Below, one piece after another: positions 43,412-54,775 of a DNA stretch of 64,000 nucleotides. The notes beneath the pieces were generated by a model. It was given only the letters and a program-made list of their open reading frames with translations. It had not been told where the DNA came from and searched no databases. Positions within the stretch are counted from its first letter, which is position 1. Each line of letters opens with the position of its first letter. Location: contig CM028340.1 in the NCBI GenBank assembly GCA_016647705.1, positions 14,399,001-14,463,000 of the forward strand. Direction: 5' to 3'. Source of the stretch: Eucommia ulmoides (lineage: Eukaryota; Streptophyta; Magnoliopsida; Garryales; Eucommiaceae). The position numbers and the translations under genes are program-made.

Positions 43412-45020
43412 TGATAGGTGTAAAATACCTATCTAATTCTAAATCGAATTTGCCAGTTTTCGAGTATTTTATTAAAGTTTGAATATCTTTTTAGCTGTTT
43501 TTATTAGTCAGGAGTAGGGACGTAAACAATCGGCAAACCGAGCGAAATGGTGGAGAAAATGGTAGCAAAAAAGATGAAAAAAAGAGGTTTCAAAGAACAG
43601 CGCAATTCCGCCTAGGCGAAGTATCCACCGCCTAGGCGGAAATTCATCAGAAAGTTGCAAATGCTGAAAAGTTGAAATCCGCCTAGGCGAAGTTTCTACC
43701 GCCTAGGCAAAAATCCGTCAGAAGGTTGCAATGGCTGAAGTATTGAAATCTGCTTAGGCGAAGTTTCCACCGCCTAGGCAAAAATCCATTAGAACTCTGG
43801 AAGTGCTGAACTGCTGGAAGAGCTGAACTGTTGTAAATCCGCCTAGGCGAAGTAGCTACCGCCTAGGCGGAATTCTGTCAGAAAGAAAGGGGACCAAGAA
43901 GTTAGTCCTCCGCCTAAGCGAAGATTCTACCGCTTAGGCGGAATTCTAACCGACTTAAACTCCACCTAGGCGAAGATTCTACCGCTTAGGCGGAATTCGC
44001 AAAACAAGCCAAAATATCTGTTTAGATATTTTTGAACCCCTAGGCCTATTATACCCCTTTCCCATGTTTGAAAGTTGTGGTTGAAGAACCCTAACCCTAG
44101 TAGAGAGTTCTTAAGCTATATTTTGAAGACCAAGAAGGAGATTCATCATTCGAATAAAGACGAATCACTTGCGGATCGATCATTAGTGACAGTGAACCGT
44201 TTCACTTCCAGATTTGGTCGTTCTTCTCTTGTTTTTATCTTTGTAATTACTTTTTCATATCTAAGAATGTTTAATCCCTCTTATTTTGTATGGTATATGG
44301 TTAAGATCTTGTAGTAGTAGTTAAATGTTACTTAGGTGTAGTTGAAATCATGTAATTGTTTAGTTGAATGAATTAATGTTACTTTAACGTGTTGGTTGTC
44401 TAAATCCGATTATGTTTACCGTTATTCTTGATATTATGCTTGTATTGATAAAACGAGAACACGGGGTTTGACACTTGGGAGAGGTAACCCCGTATTCGGA
44501 TTAGGGTAAATACAACGTGACGTTCTAACGACTCGGGAGGGCGTTAGAACGTATGCAACCCATGACGTTGGCTCAAAACTCATGCGACTTAGGGTCGTTA
44601 AGGCGTTGAAGGGGACTTCTTCGTTGACACGAAGTCGTGTAATCCCCCGTCTTACACTCGGGAGAGGTAGCAGAGGAGTTATTGATACAGAGCTTGTCGA
44701 ATTGGATAAAAACCGTTATAGCTAACTAAATGACGTCGATTATACATTATATGAAAGAGATTAATACTAAAGTAATTAGTGTAATTAGAACTAACCTAAT
44801 AGTTGTCGTTTATCTTTGTATATTAAATAGAAAACAAACAAATTATGATTAGTCGAGATAATATGAAACTATTTAAATCACAATACTCAACCGAATTACA
44901 CGTATTTCCAAGTGGAACGATATCCGATCTTACAAGATCCATTATATTAAAACTAGACCTCGTATACTTGCGAGTAGTCGATATTGTGAGGACGATGATG
45001 TGAAATTCTCGATGCGTACA
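43412..45020 (+). repeat. 3' LTR of the Athila-type element
   Basis: 1609 bp, co-linear with the 5' LTR, beginning TGATAGGTGTAAAATACC. It keeps the palindrome array (43608-43996), the TATA region (deleted by one base) and the telo-box. It ends GCGTACA before ATGAT. Confidence -1.
43608..43996 (+). repeat. Palindrome array CCGCCTAGGCGG in the 3' LTR
   Basis: The same six pairs as in the 5' LTR, with different individual mutations in the words (for example CCTAGGCAAAAA at two positions). Confidence -1.
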
Positions 45021-45025
45021 ATGAT

Positions 45026-45527
45026 ATATAATAGTAATATACTCAAATCCCTAAAAAATCTTTTTTTTCAACAAAAAATATATTTTTTCAATGTTTAAAA
45101 CCACAGGATTAGGGTAAAAGATCACGCAAAATGAAATAGTCAAGTTGATTGAATCAAGCACTGTCGATTGATTGTGTTACCGCCGATTGATCGACCTTTG
45201 CAACAGTCCGATTTCAGACCATTGCCTTATTTCTCATCGATCGACCACCCTCTTGGTTAGTCGACCGATTAGTTTAGTCGTCTCCCTTCTCAATTATCTT
45301 TAGGCCACTGTTTTCGTTAGCCGATCGACTCGTTTCGTTGATTGACTGAATTGACCAGTAGCTTCCTCACACATTTTCTTTTAAGCTACTGATTTGGTTA
45401 GTTGATCGACCTTTTTTGTCGATTGACTGAATTAAATAGAAATTTCCTATTTTATGTGTCAAAAATATTTTCTCAATTCAACACTTCATCAAAAATATTT
45501 TTATGATTTGAACACTTTATAAAAAAG
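45026..45527 (-). repeat. Old dispersed repeat, copy A part 2, with GTCGACC words
   Basis: Continues from 32082 across the Athila insertion. Reverse-complement homology to 57960-58050 is at its left (ATTACTATTATATATCAT). An array of TCGATCGACC and GTCGACCGATT-type words occupies about 45138-45425. Homology to 55940-55985 is at its right (GACACATAAAATAGG). The Mutator-type MITE interrupts it at 45527. Confidence -1.
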
Positions 45528-46110
45528 GGAAAAATACATTTTAAACCCTCTAACTCTTAACACGTTTTTATATAGTCCAATAAGTTTTTTTGTTTCAGTT
45601 TAAACCCTCTAAGTATGAAGGTTGTTTTTAAAAAGTCATTCCGTTAGATTTTCTATCCAAACTAACAAAATTAAGGGGGAAAATCGTAATTTTCTATTTT
45701 TTTTTTTTCATTTTTCATTCATTTTTCTCTTTTTCTTTTATTTTTTTTCCTTTTCTCTTCCTCCATCTTTACTGGTGAAGCGCTCCTCTCTCTCCTCCCT
45801 CTTCACCAAACCTTTCTTTTTTTCTCCATCACCTTTTTCGGCCGCCACCACCGATGTCACCGCCACCCTTTGTAACAGGGGGTGGTTCACGTGATTCCTT
45901 ATGTAACATGGGGTAAACCACCCTCTGTTACGGGGGGGAGGGGGAGAATGACCCCCGTAACAAGGGGTGAACCACCCCTGCAACAGGGGGGTGATTCCTC
46001 CCCGTAACAGGGGGTGAACCACACCCTGTTATAGCGGGATTACCCCCTATAACAGTGGGTTGGTAGCGAGTGGCGGTAGTGATGTCTGTGGTGGTGACGG
46101 AAGAAGGTGG

Positions 46111-46147
<37 letters not shown>

Positions 46148-46465
46148 GTTGGGTAAAGAGGGGGGGGGGGGGGGGGGGGGAAGAGAAAGAGAGAGAAAGC
46201 TCTTCACCGGTGAAGATGGAGGAAGAGAAAAGAAGAAAAAAAAAACATAAGAAAGAAAAAAAAGAAAAAGAGAAAATTGAATAAAAAATAGAAAAAATTA
46301 AAGATTACGATTTTGCCTCTTAATTCTGTTAGTTTGGATGGAAAATCGGACAGAAAGACCTTTTAAAACCACCTTTATACTTAGAGGGTTTAAAATAAAA
46401 CGAAATTTTTTATTGAACTACATAGAAACGTGTTAATAGTTAAAGGGTTTAAAATGTATTTTGCC
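45528..46465. mobile_element. Mutator-like non-autonomous element, 938 bp
   Basis: A perfect 10-bp duplication TTATAAAAAA (45518-45527 and 46466-46475) flanks long terminal inverted repeats of about 190 bp starting GGGAAAAATACATTTTAAACC and GGCAAAATACATTTTAAACC. The 10-bp duplication and long inverted ends fit Mutator-like elements. The interior holds CT-rich and GA-rich arms (including (GA)n at about 46113-46143 and a run of about 20 G at 46160) and an array of CCCCTGTTACAGGGG-like words. No transposase. Confidence -1.
45868..46062. repeat. Palindromic CCCTGTTACAGGG words inside the Mutator-type element
   Basis: The words TTGTAACAGGGGGTGGTTCA, CCACCCTCTGTTACGGGG and CCCCGTAACAGGGGGTGAACC alternate in direct and inverted sense six to seven times. 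They would give several alternative short hairpins. Confidence -1.
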
Positions 46466-46620
46466 TTATAAAAAATCATTTAGGATTTTAAATTTATCAC
46501 TTCCTACCATGTCATACATAAAATTACTCATTTTAAAGTATCGTGGTTAATCTTAATTCGAATTGCATTAAAAGTATAAGAGTAATGAGTTATTTTTACC
46601 TAAAAATACAAAAAATCTTC
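46466..46620 (-). repeat. Old dispersed repeat, copy A part 3
   Basis: Reverse complement of about 55798-55935, sharing GTAAAAATAACTCATTACTC and TGACATGGT. It completes the inverted counterpart of copy B. Confidence -1.
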
Positions 46621-47517
46621 AATACTCCAATGAAACTTTAATATCTTCATTTTACACCTATCTTGAATCTCTTCATAAAACATTCGTCTTGTAAATTTTT
46701 TAAGATTAATCTTTTTGATTCATTCTTTTTCATTTAAACACGTGGATCTTCTAATTTGAAATTACTCAATAAACCAATTAGTTGTATAAAAAAATAACGT
46801 TAAATTGTTCATCAAAATATTAGATTTAACAAAAATAAATCAATTTTTTCTCATCAAAACATTAGATTCAATAAAAATGAATCAAATTTTTCTCACAAAA
46901 GAACTTCTATCAACAGTCTCTAGCAAAAATATATATGTGACTCTGTAAAGTGAAGTGAAAAAGATTACTCCCTTTTTTATGAATAAAAACAACAAAGACC
47001 GGAGCAAAATGTAGGTCTATGCCAAAACAACATCTGGATTTTTTTTTCTCTCTCAAAAAGAATAACATAAATTTAAAAGTATGCGATATCAGTGTTCCTC
47101 TATTTTGCTTTATATGTTCTCCCTCAATTTCGTGTATTTTTCAGTCTTTTTAATCAGAGTTTTTTGTTCAAAAATCCATGTAGTTGTTGGACATGATTTT
47201 GAAAATGATTGGAGTGATTTCGAGCAACTTATGCCAAATGTGTCAAATTTTATAGCAATTAATTCTTTGACTGATTTGTCTAATTAAATCACTTGATATG
47301 ATGCCTAAATTAATATATAATCAGCTTAACCCATTTAAGAACGAGTGTATTTCATTTGTAATAATTTTGCGTAAGTATTTCTAGTTAGACGGATATATTG
47401 AATACAACTATCATAATTGAGAATATCATGGAATTTATGTGGTATAAATTTAGATCTGAAAATTCATTTGAAAATCATCGCAAATTATTTTCCCCAAACT
47501 TGATAATGTTTATATAC
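46621..47517. other. Intergenic; one small doubtful ORF
   Basis: The frame at 47081-47287 (68 codons, + strand) starts with a hydrophobic stretch like a signal peptide (LLYMFSLNFVYFSVFLIRVF), followed by KIHVVVGHDFEND. It could be a decayed secreted-protein gene, but there is no domain I can name and no supporting context. Confidence -1.
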
Positions 47518-48101
47518 TGTTGAATCTTACATCTTACATAGTTTGTGTTATCTAATCTTGAGCTATATATATATTTTTAGATTTTATGGTAAGGTGTTGT
47601 CCGGACCAGTTTACGCGCAGTTCGACTAATTATCTCTCCAGACGATTTTAAGGGCGCATTCTCCTACATCGGCTTAGTACATTCAAGATAAAATTTCTAG
47701 AGTGCTCATTAGGAGAGTCGAATCCTGGTTGACAAGAAAATGAGATACCTAATCTTACCAATCAGACAAACACCTCTTGTATGATCTTGAGCAATATATA
47801 AAACCTAAGATAATCCTCCTCTTACAAGGCGTCTTTTGAGAGTGAATGAGGCTCACTGGATTTCTATATGGTATCAGACTTAGGCCTTTTGTCTGATGTT
47901 GGGCATATTGAATCCCACATTAATGTTGGGCTCCCTGATATCCGTTCGCAGTGGTTTGTCAAAGTTCACCCTGCGTGTGAGAGAGCGTGATGAATCTCAC
48001 AACGCTTGTGTTACCTGATCTTGAGCTATATATAAAGTCTAAGACAATCCTCCTCTTACAAGACGTCTTTTGAGAGTGAGTTAGGCTATTGGATTTCTAT
48101 A
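47518..48101 (+). mobile_element. TRIM retroelement with an inserted SINE
   Basis: The 5' LTR (47518-47868) and 3' LTR (47988-48101) both begin TGWTGAATCT and end TTTCTATA. They are flanked by a perfect TATAC duplication (47513-47517 and 48102-48106). The primer site TGGTATCAGAC starts at 47869, and the purine-rich GTGAGAGAGCG precedes the 3' LTR. The internal region is only about 120 bp and non-coding. The 5' LTR is longer because a SINE lies inside it. Such elements move using enzymes from other retrotransposons. Confidence -1.
47572..47783 (-). mobile_element. tRNA-derived SINE inside the TRIM 5' LTR
   Basis: Flanked by a 17-bp duplication, ATCTTGAGCTATATATA and ATCTTGAGCAATATATA (47555-47571 and 47784-47800). 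On the minus strand it shows an A-box-like TTGGTAAGATTAGG and a B-box-like GATTCGACTC, a body with GCGCGTAAACTGGTCCGGAC, and an A-rich end. This is typical SINE structure and mode of insertion. Confidence -1.
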
Positions 48102-48264
48102 TATACTAATAAAATAAGTTTAAATAACTTCAAAAATCACATTGGATTGATAAAACACGAAATCGTATTCGAAAAACTATACTAGAAACTCATTTAAAAA
48201 ATCTTGTTTATGCAAACCGGTCTACTAGATTCCTTAATCGGTCTACCAAAAAATCTTGGTTTTC

Positions 48265-48660
48265 AAAGTTTACTAGTTCTTGAAAAATTCAGTCGACCGA
48301 AATGTACAAAGTTGGTCGACCATTTTAAAGTGGTTCTAACGTTTCAACGTTTTTGAAAAACTCAGTCGACCGTTTCATGAAGGGTGGTCAACAATTTTAG
48401 TTTGGTTAAAGAGTATTTAGTTTGTTGAAAAATTTAGTTGACCGGTTCACCATGGTTGGTCGATAGTTTTAGTTCAAAAATATTTTTAGATTTCTTAGAA
48501 ACTTCAGTTGATCAATCGTTTTAACCCAATCCATTTTTAAGGCAGCTGAAAAATCAATTGACCAGAATATGAAGATGGTCGACCGTTTTGGTTTGGGAAC
48601 ACATTTAGGCTTGCTGGAAAAGGTCAGTCGATTGGTTTAAGAGAACTGGTTGACCGGGGA
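48265..48660 (+). repeat. GGTCGACC-word tandem array
   Basis: About five units of roughly 70-80 bp, each with a first word (CAGTCGACCG), a spacer of about 12 bp and a second word (TGGTCGACC). A T-rich spacer (ATTTTAGTTTGGTT) follows, and units open GAAAAANTCAGT. Decayed forms (GGTTGACCG, AGTTGATCAATCG) occur at the edges. The same words occur at 45138-45425, 54680-54775, 55976-56155 and 57821-57960. Confidence -1.
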
Positions 48661-49163
48661 AAAGCAGGAAATGCTCTGATCGCGCCCCATTGCTTCTGAA
48701 ATCTCCATATCTTTATGAGAGAATGAGTTTTTCTTAGATATACTCTTCATCTCTTTTCTTTTTTAAATTTAATTTTGAAATTCGAATAGATTGGAGAACG
48801 ATCTATCCTTTGATCTTGGTTTCATCTATAAATTGGTTTCAGCAGTGAGAGTTCTAGCAAGGGTTTGTGTGAGAGATTAGAGAGAGAGAAACGTAAACCC
48901 ATCAGATCTTCTGATTCGAAATCTGGTGTAAGTTCGATTCCGTTTCGATTTTCGAACTCGAAAATCCGTTCACGCTGTGCTCTGGATTCTTTGCGATTTT
49001 TGTCTAGGTTCCTCGTCGTTCCTCCTCTTTCTTCCAATTGTCGCCGGTGGGTGGCCCAACGGTTTGTGCTCCTCAAGACGACGTTTATTTCCTCATTCCG
49101 TCAGCAGGAAATGTTCTCCCCATGCAATTTCGAACAGTGTAAGCTTTTTTGACGCTCACACAA

Positions 49164-50540
49164 TGGGAGATCCCTCTTCATCAGGGATTTCATCTGAGAA
49201 ACGTCCATCCTCTAATCCAGGTTTTTTTTTTCGTTCTTACGCTGTGTCCCTGCTATCGTCATCTTCCTTTCAGATATTGATGTTCAAGCACGCACATATG
49301 CGAAGGATGGAAACCCGGCTCTCTTTCTCACCTTCAAAGATTTCTCAATCGGAGGTGGTGTTCGAGAAAGCAGTGATTATCAAATTTCAGGCGGGACGAC
49401 CGTCGTTAGAAGACATTCAAGTTGCAATTTAAAATACGTGGGGTTTAAAGAGAAGTTAGAAGACATTCAAGTTGCAATTTAAAATACGTGGGGTTTAAAG
49501 AGAAATTTTTCTATGGGTCTCATGGATTCTATATCTTTATTAATACGTTTTCAACAAGAGAACGACATGTTGAAGTCCATGAAAGGTTGTTTCTACAGAA
49601 TCTACAAATGGAATAAGGCGTATAACAATCGTCAGGATGCGTCAATGACACCGATTTGGATTCAATTTCCAAAATCATTATTTTGTTCCTAGACTTCTAA
49701 GAACCATTTCGAGTACTGTGCTTCCGGTTTTAGCCACTGATTCTACAACTTTAACACTCACTAGATTGAACGCAGCAAGAGTGTATGTGGAGATTGACCT
49801 TGCAAAATCACTTCCGTCCAAAATCTAGATTGGGAAACATGAGGGTTTATATCAAGAAATTACATACGATTGAATTTTTGCTGTAGCTCTTATTGCAATG
49901 TTCAGGGTCATACATTTGCTCTTTGCAGAAGATGGATTGTCACTTGTTAGACAGACACGATAAAGGAAGCTGATAAAGGAAATCAGGTTTTATTAGGCAT
50001 AGTGAGCTTGTCTAAATCTGCGGTAAGGAGAAAGAAGAAGGCGACTAAAAAAGTGGCCTTCCAACAAAGTATGAGTGAGACGGGAAAAATTTCAGAAGTT
50101 GCTAATGAGAGCAACGATGAGCCTGACAAAAGTGATTGTGAAGTAGAGGAGATAGGATGGCGTGGTCTCAACTGTTGCCCAAGACAAAGTTGTTCACGTG
50201 GCGACGAAAGAAGATGAGAAAAATCTTTTACAGGAAATGGATACTCTGTTTCGAAAAGTAACTACTGAAATAGAAGCTTCTATACAAAAAATGATAGCCG
50301 AGAATGACGTAGCAAGGGAGGAAATGAGGCGGAAATGGGCGAAGCCTATCTAGTGAATGAAGAGAATATTCAGCATCCAGACATGTATATTGTTTTGACC
50401 GAGACAAACTCAGAGGGGGCTTTAGTGGAAGAACAAGACTCTTTACCAAGAGGGTATAATTCCGAGTCGAAGGTGTTGGAAGAAGGGGGTTTACCTTGGT
50501 TACTAGAAAAAGAGTCTGCCCAAAGAAAACCACAGTTGTG
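49164..50540 (+). pseudogene. LINE ORF1 (DUF4283 / zinc-knuckle type)
   Basis: Starts MGDPSSSGISSEKRP. It contains AVIIKFQAGRPSLEDIQVAI, then, after frame changes, a TPIWIQFPK segment (about 49650), LNAARVYVEIDLAKSLPS (about 49770-49820) and a Cys-rich region near 49890-49930. The basic and acidic tail continues to about 50540. This order matches the RNA-binding ORF1 of plant L1 elements. A 50-bp tandem duplication at 49405-49504 and several stops break it. Confidence -1.
49405..49504 (+). repeat. Exact 50-bp tandem duplication in LINE ORF1
   Basis: GTTAGAAGACATTCAAGTTG onwards (49405-49454) is repeated without change at 49455-49504, so the duplication is recent relative to the decay of the LINE. 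Confidence -1.
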
Positions 50541-50590
50541 AGGGAAACTTCTCAGAATAATGGTTGTCAAAGACAAACAATAATTTTTTG

Positions 50591-53500
50591 ATGACAGACT
50601 CTATGCTTTTTTGGAATTGCAGGGGGATAGGTAATCCGAAAACCCTCGCTTCTTTAAATAATATAGTTAATCAAAATAGAGTTTCTATTGTGGGCTTGAT
50701 TGATCCTTGGATTGAGGATAGAAACATGAAAAAAATTAATAAGGCGATTAGATTTCAAAATGGAATTTCTAATCAAGACAAAGGGGGAAAAATTTGGCTA
50801 TTGTGGAAGAATGTGTTTCAAGTTACCATTATTCTAAAACAAAGCAATTTATTGCTTGTGTAATTTCATGGTTGAATGTAGAGATTTTGGTGGTGATAGT
50901 TTATGCTAGTTGCTTCATCACCGAACGTCGCGAACGTTGATCTTTTTTCTCATGGCTACTAATTCTTTACTGGTGATTTGGGGAGGAGATTTCAACATAA
51001 TCAAGTGCATAGAGGAAAAATTGGGACGGATCACCCTGTCTCATAGAGGTATGCAAGATTTTGTGAATTGTATTCAATAGGCTGGTCTCATGGAACCAAC
51101 TTTTTCGGGCTCTTTCTATACTTTCTACAATAATAGGTTGGGCTTAGCTCGACAATACTTGCATTTAGACAGAGTCCTTGTTTCTCAGGATTTTTGCATG
51201 TTGTATAATGGCAGGCTTACTCATTTAACTAGGGATGTCTCGGATCATTGCCCCTTGTTATTTTCCTCTTCTGCCACGACTTATCAGGGTCCTCGTTTAC
51301 ATCGTTTTCAATGAATATGGGAAAACCATGAGAATTTTCTGATGGTGGTTAAAGTTGCTTGGTCTTCTACTCACGTTAACGATTTAGTGAGACTTAGCCA
51401 CAATTTAAAAAATGTGAGAACAACCTTGAAGGAATGGAATCAGAACACTTTTGGGAATATTTTCACGGACTTTGGTACGTGGAGGGATCGAATTGAGGCT
51501 CTAAATGTCAGCCTTCAGCACCAATGGGATGTAGATGTTGATAATGAGCTGAAAATGGCTCATATTGAGTTAGATAAATGTTTGAGAAATAAGGAGATTT
51601 ATGGGAAGAAAAAATCAAGAGAGAAGTGGTTAAAAGAGGGGGATAGTAATACAATTTTTTTCCATGCTTCGATTAAAGATCGAAACAAACCTTTCAACTT
51701 AATGGGCATCACAAATGGTTCAGGGAATTCTTTGGTCAACCTAAATATCTTTCACACAACAGCTATTGATTTCTATTAGGATCTTTATCAAGCTGGTCCT
51801 ATTAATATGAACATTAGCTTATTGGACGTCATCCCAACATTGGTAGATCACGGTGCAAATTCTGCTCTCATATCTCCATTTTCCATGGAAGAAACCAAGG
51901 ATGTGGTTTGGTCTATTGGCATTGATACTGCACCAGGTATTGATTTGCTATTTTTTTTTTCCATATTTCTTGAGATATTGTCAAGCATGATGTTTGGGCT
52001 ACTACTAATCGTTTCCTTTAAGGCAATCACCTACCTGACACTTATACTAGTACATTACGAGTGCTTATTCCTAAAAAAATGGTCCCATTCTCACTAAATG
52101 ATTTTAGGCCTATAAGTTTGTGCAATGTGGTATACAAGAATTTTTCAAAAGCTTTGGCGAACCGTTTGGCCACTCTATTACCACGATTGATTTCTCCACA
52201 TCAACATGGTTTCGTTTCAGATAGATTTATTACGGAGGCGGTGGGTTTAGCCCAAGAACTTTCTAGAGACTTGGGTAAGAAAGTCTGAGGTAAAAATGTT
52301 ATGTTTAAATTGGATATGTTGCAAGCTTACGATAGGTTGGAATTGCCATTCTTGATTATGGTGTTGCAAATTTTTGGTTTTTGTGAAGCTTTCATTAGAG
52401 TTATCTTGGAATGTATTTCGAATGTTAAATTTTCGGTGATGTTCCAGGGTGTCTATAAAGGGCTTTTCCAAAGCTCTCGGGGTTTAAGGTAAAGGGACCC
52501 TATTTCCCCTCTTTTCTTTATTCTTACCGAAAAGGTGCTTAGTCGTTCCATTCGCAAGCTGCAAATAATAATCTTATTAGCCCATATAGTGTAGACATGG
52601 TTGCCCGATCATTTTCCATCTACTTTTGCAGATGATACGTTATTATTTTGTAATGGAAGTGTGTCAAGCAAGCGTCATCTCATGTCAATTCTTAAGGATT
52701 ATCAATCTGCATCGAGCCAATTGATCAGCTTCTCGAAAAGTAATTTTTACGAGCATGGGAATTGTCCACCTAGTAGAATTGCCATGATTCAACAGGCTAT
52801 TTCGTTCCAACGTGGTACTTTCCCTCTTACCTACTTGGATGTTCTTATTTCTTACGGTAATCTAAAAGCCACGACATTTGACCATCTTGTTGATAAGATA
52901 GCCAAGCGCTTGGAAGGTTGGAGGTCTAAACTTCTTTCCAAAGGAGGTCAGCTTATTCTTTTGAAACATGTTATAGCCTCCATGCCCATGCATCTTATTG
53001 CAACTTCTTCCATCCCACTTTCTGTTATGAATAGGATCGAAGCCATTATGGCTCATTTATTTTGGAACTCCTCTAATACAAATATGAGGCATCATTGGAT
53101 AGCTTGGAACATAGTTTGCAAAAGGAATAGTGAGGGAGGCCTTGACTTGCACACCTTACGTGATATGAAGAAAGTTTTTTCTCTCAAGAAAATATGGACC
53201 TTAGTTCATGGCAGGTCTCTTTGGTCAGTTTTCATGTATAGCATATATACCAAAAATCTTCTTATTTCATTGTGGAGGCATTGTAATAATGAGTATAGAT
53301 TGTGGAAAGACATCCTTGAAGCTAGGACGACGTTTATGCAATTATCTAGATGGGAAGTGGGGGATGGAAGAAAGATTAGTTTTTGGTATAACGACTAGGG
53401 ATATGGTGTCCTTTCGGATATTGTATTCGAGGAGTTTCTGGTGTTGACTGTTCAAGAAGAAATGGGCACAAAATCTTGGCGGCTAGCTTCTGAGTAGAGA

Positions 53501-54590
53501 TGACAATTTTTCCATTAAATCATCTTGGGAGGGTTTGCAAGGAAAGAGACAGGATCGTCGTCATTTCTTGTTAATTTGAAAGCTTAAAATGCCGTTAAAA
53601 ATTAAAATTTTCATCTGGAAGCTGTTTTATGGGAGAGTTCCAGTGGACTATATTATTAGAAAAATAGGCATTTGCGTGGTTTATGCTTGTCACTGTTGTG
53701 ATAACAGAGAGGATGAGGACTTTCGTTATTTATTTATTTATGGGGATGTGGCTTCCAAGGTATGACATCATTTTTCTCAGCTTTTTCACATTCAATTGAT
53801 TTCTCCACCTCTCCTTCACAGATTTTATCTATGGTGGTCGAGTCTAAAGGGCACGTCGTCTTTCTACCAGCTAGGCTCCCTCATTCTGGATCTAATTGTA
53901 TGGGAAATAAGGTTGAGTCATAATGTGACGATTCTTGAAGATTAGATAATGTCTAGTGATAGGATTATTATGAAGGTTCAACATTGGGTATGAGTAATCA
54001 GCCACATAATCATTCCCCAGTCCAATAATTCTATTTTTGGTTCTAACACGCTGGAGTTGCTTAGCTGTGCTATTACCAGAAGATAGCATCGACATCCGGT
54101 TTGATGTTAGTGGTCTTCTCCTTCAGTTGGTGTTTACAAGCTTAATGTCAACGATGCTTTCAAGCAGGGAACGGGTTGGGCAGGTTGTGGTGGGATTATT
54201 AGAGATCAGTACGGTAAATTTTTCCAAGCTTGTCATCATCCTCTAACTTGCACTTCTAGCTTCCAAACAAAGGTTCATACCCTCTTTTATGGTGTTCAAA
54301 TTACCCTTACTCATGGATATCTCCTTTTGGTTGCGGAGAGTGATAATAGAAGCGTGGTTCTTGCTATTTGAAACCCTTGCCCAGATTGGGTTTTGCGTTC
54401 CAAGTGGAATACTATCCCATTTTGGTTTTTCGTTGTTTTAGATTACGCTTATACACGTGTATCGAGAATGCAACTTTGTTACAGACTCTCTTGCTAATAT
54501 AGTTAGTCTGCATAGTACTGTTTTTGATAGTGAGAATTCCCTGTCCATTACCGTTAGGCGATATCTACACAATGATGAGCTATGAATTCT
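50591..54590 (+). pseudogene. LINE ORF2: endonuclease, reverse transcriptase, zf-RVT, RNase H
   Basis: The endonuclease starts MTDSMLFWNCRGIGNP and ends in an SDHCPLLF motif (about 51237-51267). The linker has KWLKEGDSNTIFFH. Reverse transcriptase runs from PISLCNVVYK (about 52107) through a FADDTLLFCN active site (about 52625) to LPLTYLDVLISYG. A YDRLELPFL-type segment marks the fingers/palm. A zinc-finger-like region (about 53580-53760) and an RNase H domain (GWAGCGGIIRDQYG, about 54170-54220) follow. At least a dozen stops and several frame changes separate these parts. Confidence -1.
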
Positions 54591-54679
54591 CCACATTAGG
54601 CTGTAATGCTTGTTTCCATTTAATAAATTTCCTTAGGGGTCATTTTTTTTTTTTTTTAAAGGTTGAGGCACAATAAAAA

Positions 54680-54775
54680 AATTGAACTGGTTGACTACGT
54701 TGGTAAAAAAATTTCAATGACGGCTGGAAAAGTCAGTCAACCAATTTTGGTAAATTGGTCCACCATTTTTCCCTT
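54680..54775 (+). repeat. GTCGACC-word array fragment
   Basis: CTGGTTGACTACG, GTCAGTCAACCAATTTT and TTGGTCCACCATTTTT, decayed units of the same array as 48265-48660, on the far side of the LINE. Confidence -1.

Larger units (their letters stand above)
32083..45020 (+). mobile_element. Athila-type Gypsy retrotransposon, 12.9 kb
   Basis: LTRs of 1610 and 1609 bp are flanked by a perfect ATGAT duplication (32078-32082 and 45021-45025). The primer site is complementary to tRNA-Asp, as in Athila. Order: 5' LTR, primer site, gag-pol in one frame (33897-39315), a palindrome array, a second ORF (40626-41729), a long non-coding stretch, a purine tract and the 3' LTR. The LTRs differ at roughly one base in twenty by eye, so the insertion is moderately old. 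Coding parts carry many stops. Confidence -1.
48785..54655 (+). mobile_element. L1-type LINE, decayed
   Basis: A non-LTR element with a GC-richer 5' leader (about 48785-49160), ORF1 and ORF2. It lies between two parts of the GTCGACC-word array (48660 and 54680), suggesting insertion into that repeat. A clear poly-A tail and target duplication are not visible, so both ends are approximate. It is full of stops and frameshifts and certainly inactive. Confidence -1.

Noticed and set aside
48822-49152. Overlapping frames of 84-95 codons on both strands as a separate gene
   Set aside because: They lie in the GC-rich 5' leader of the LINE, upstream of its ORF1.
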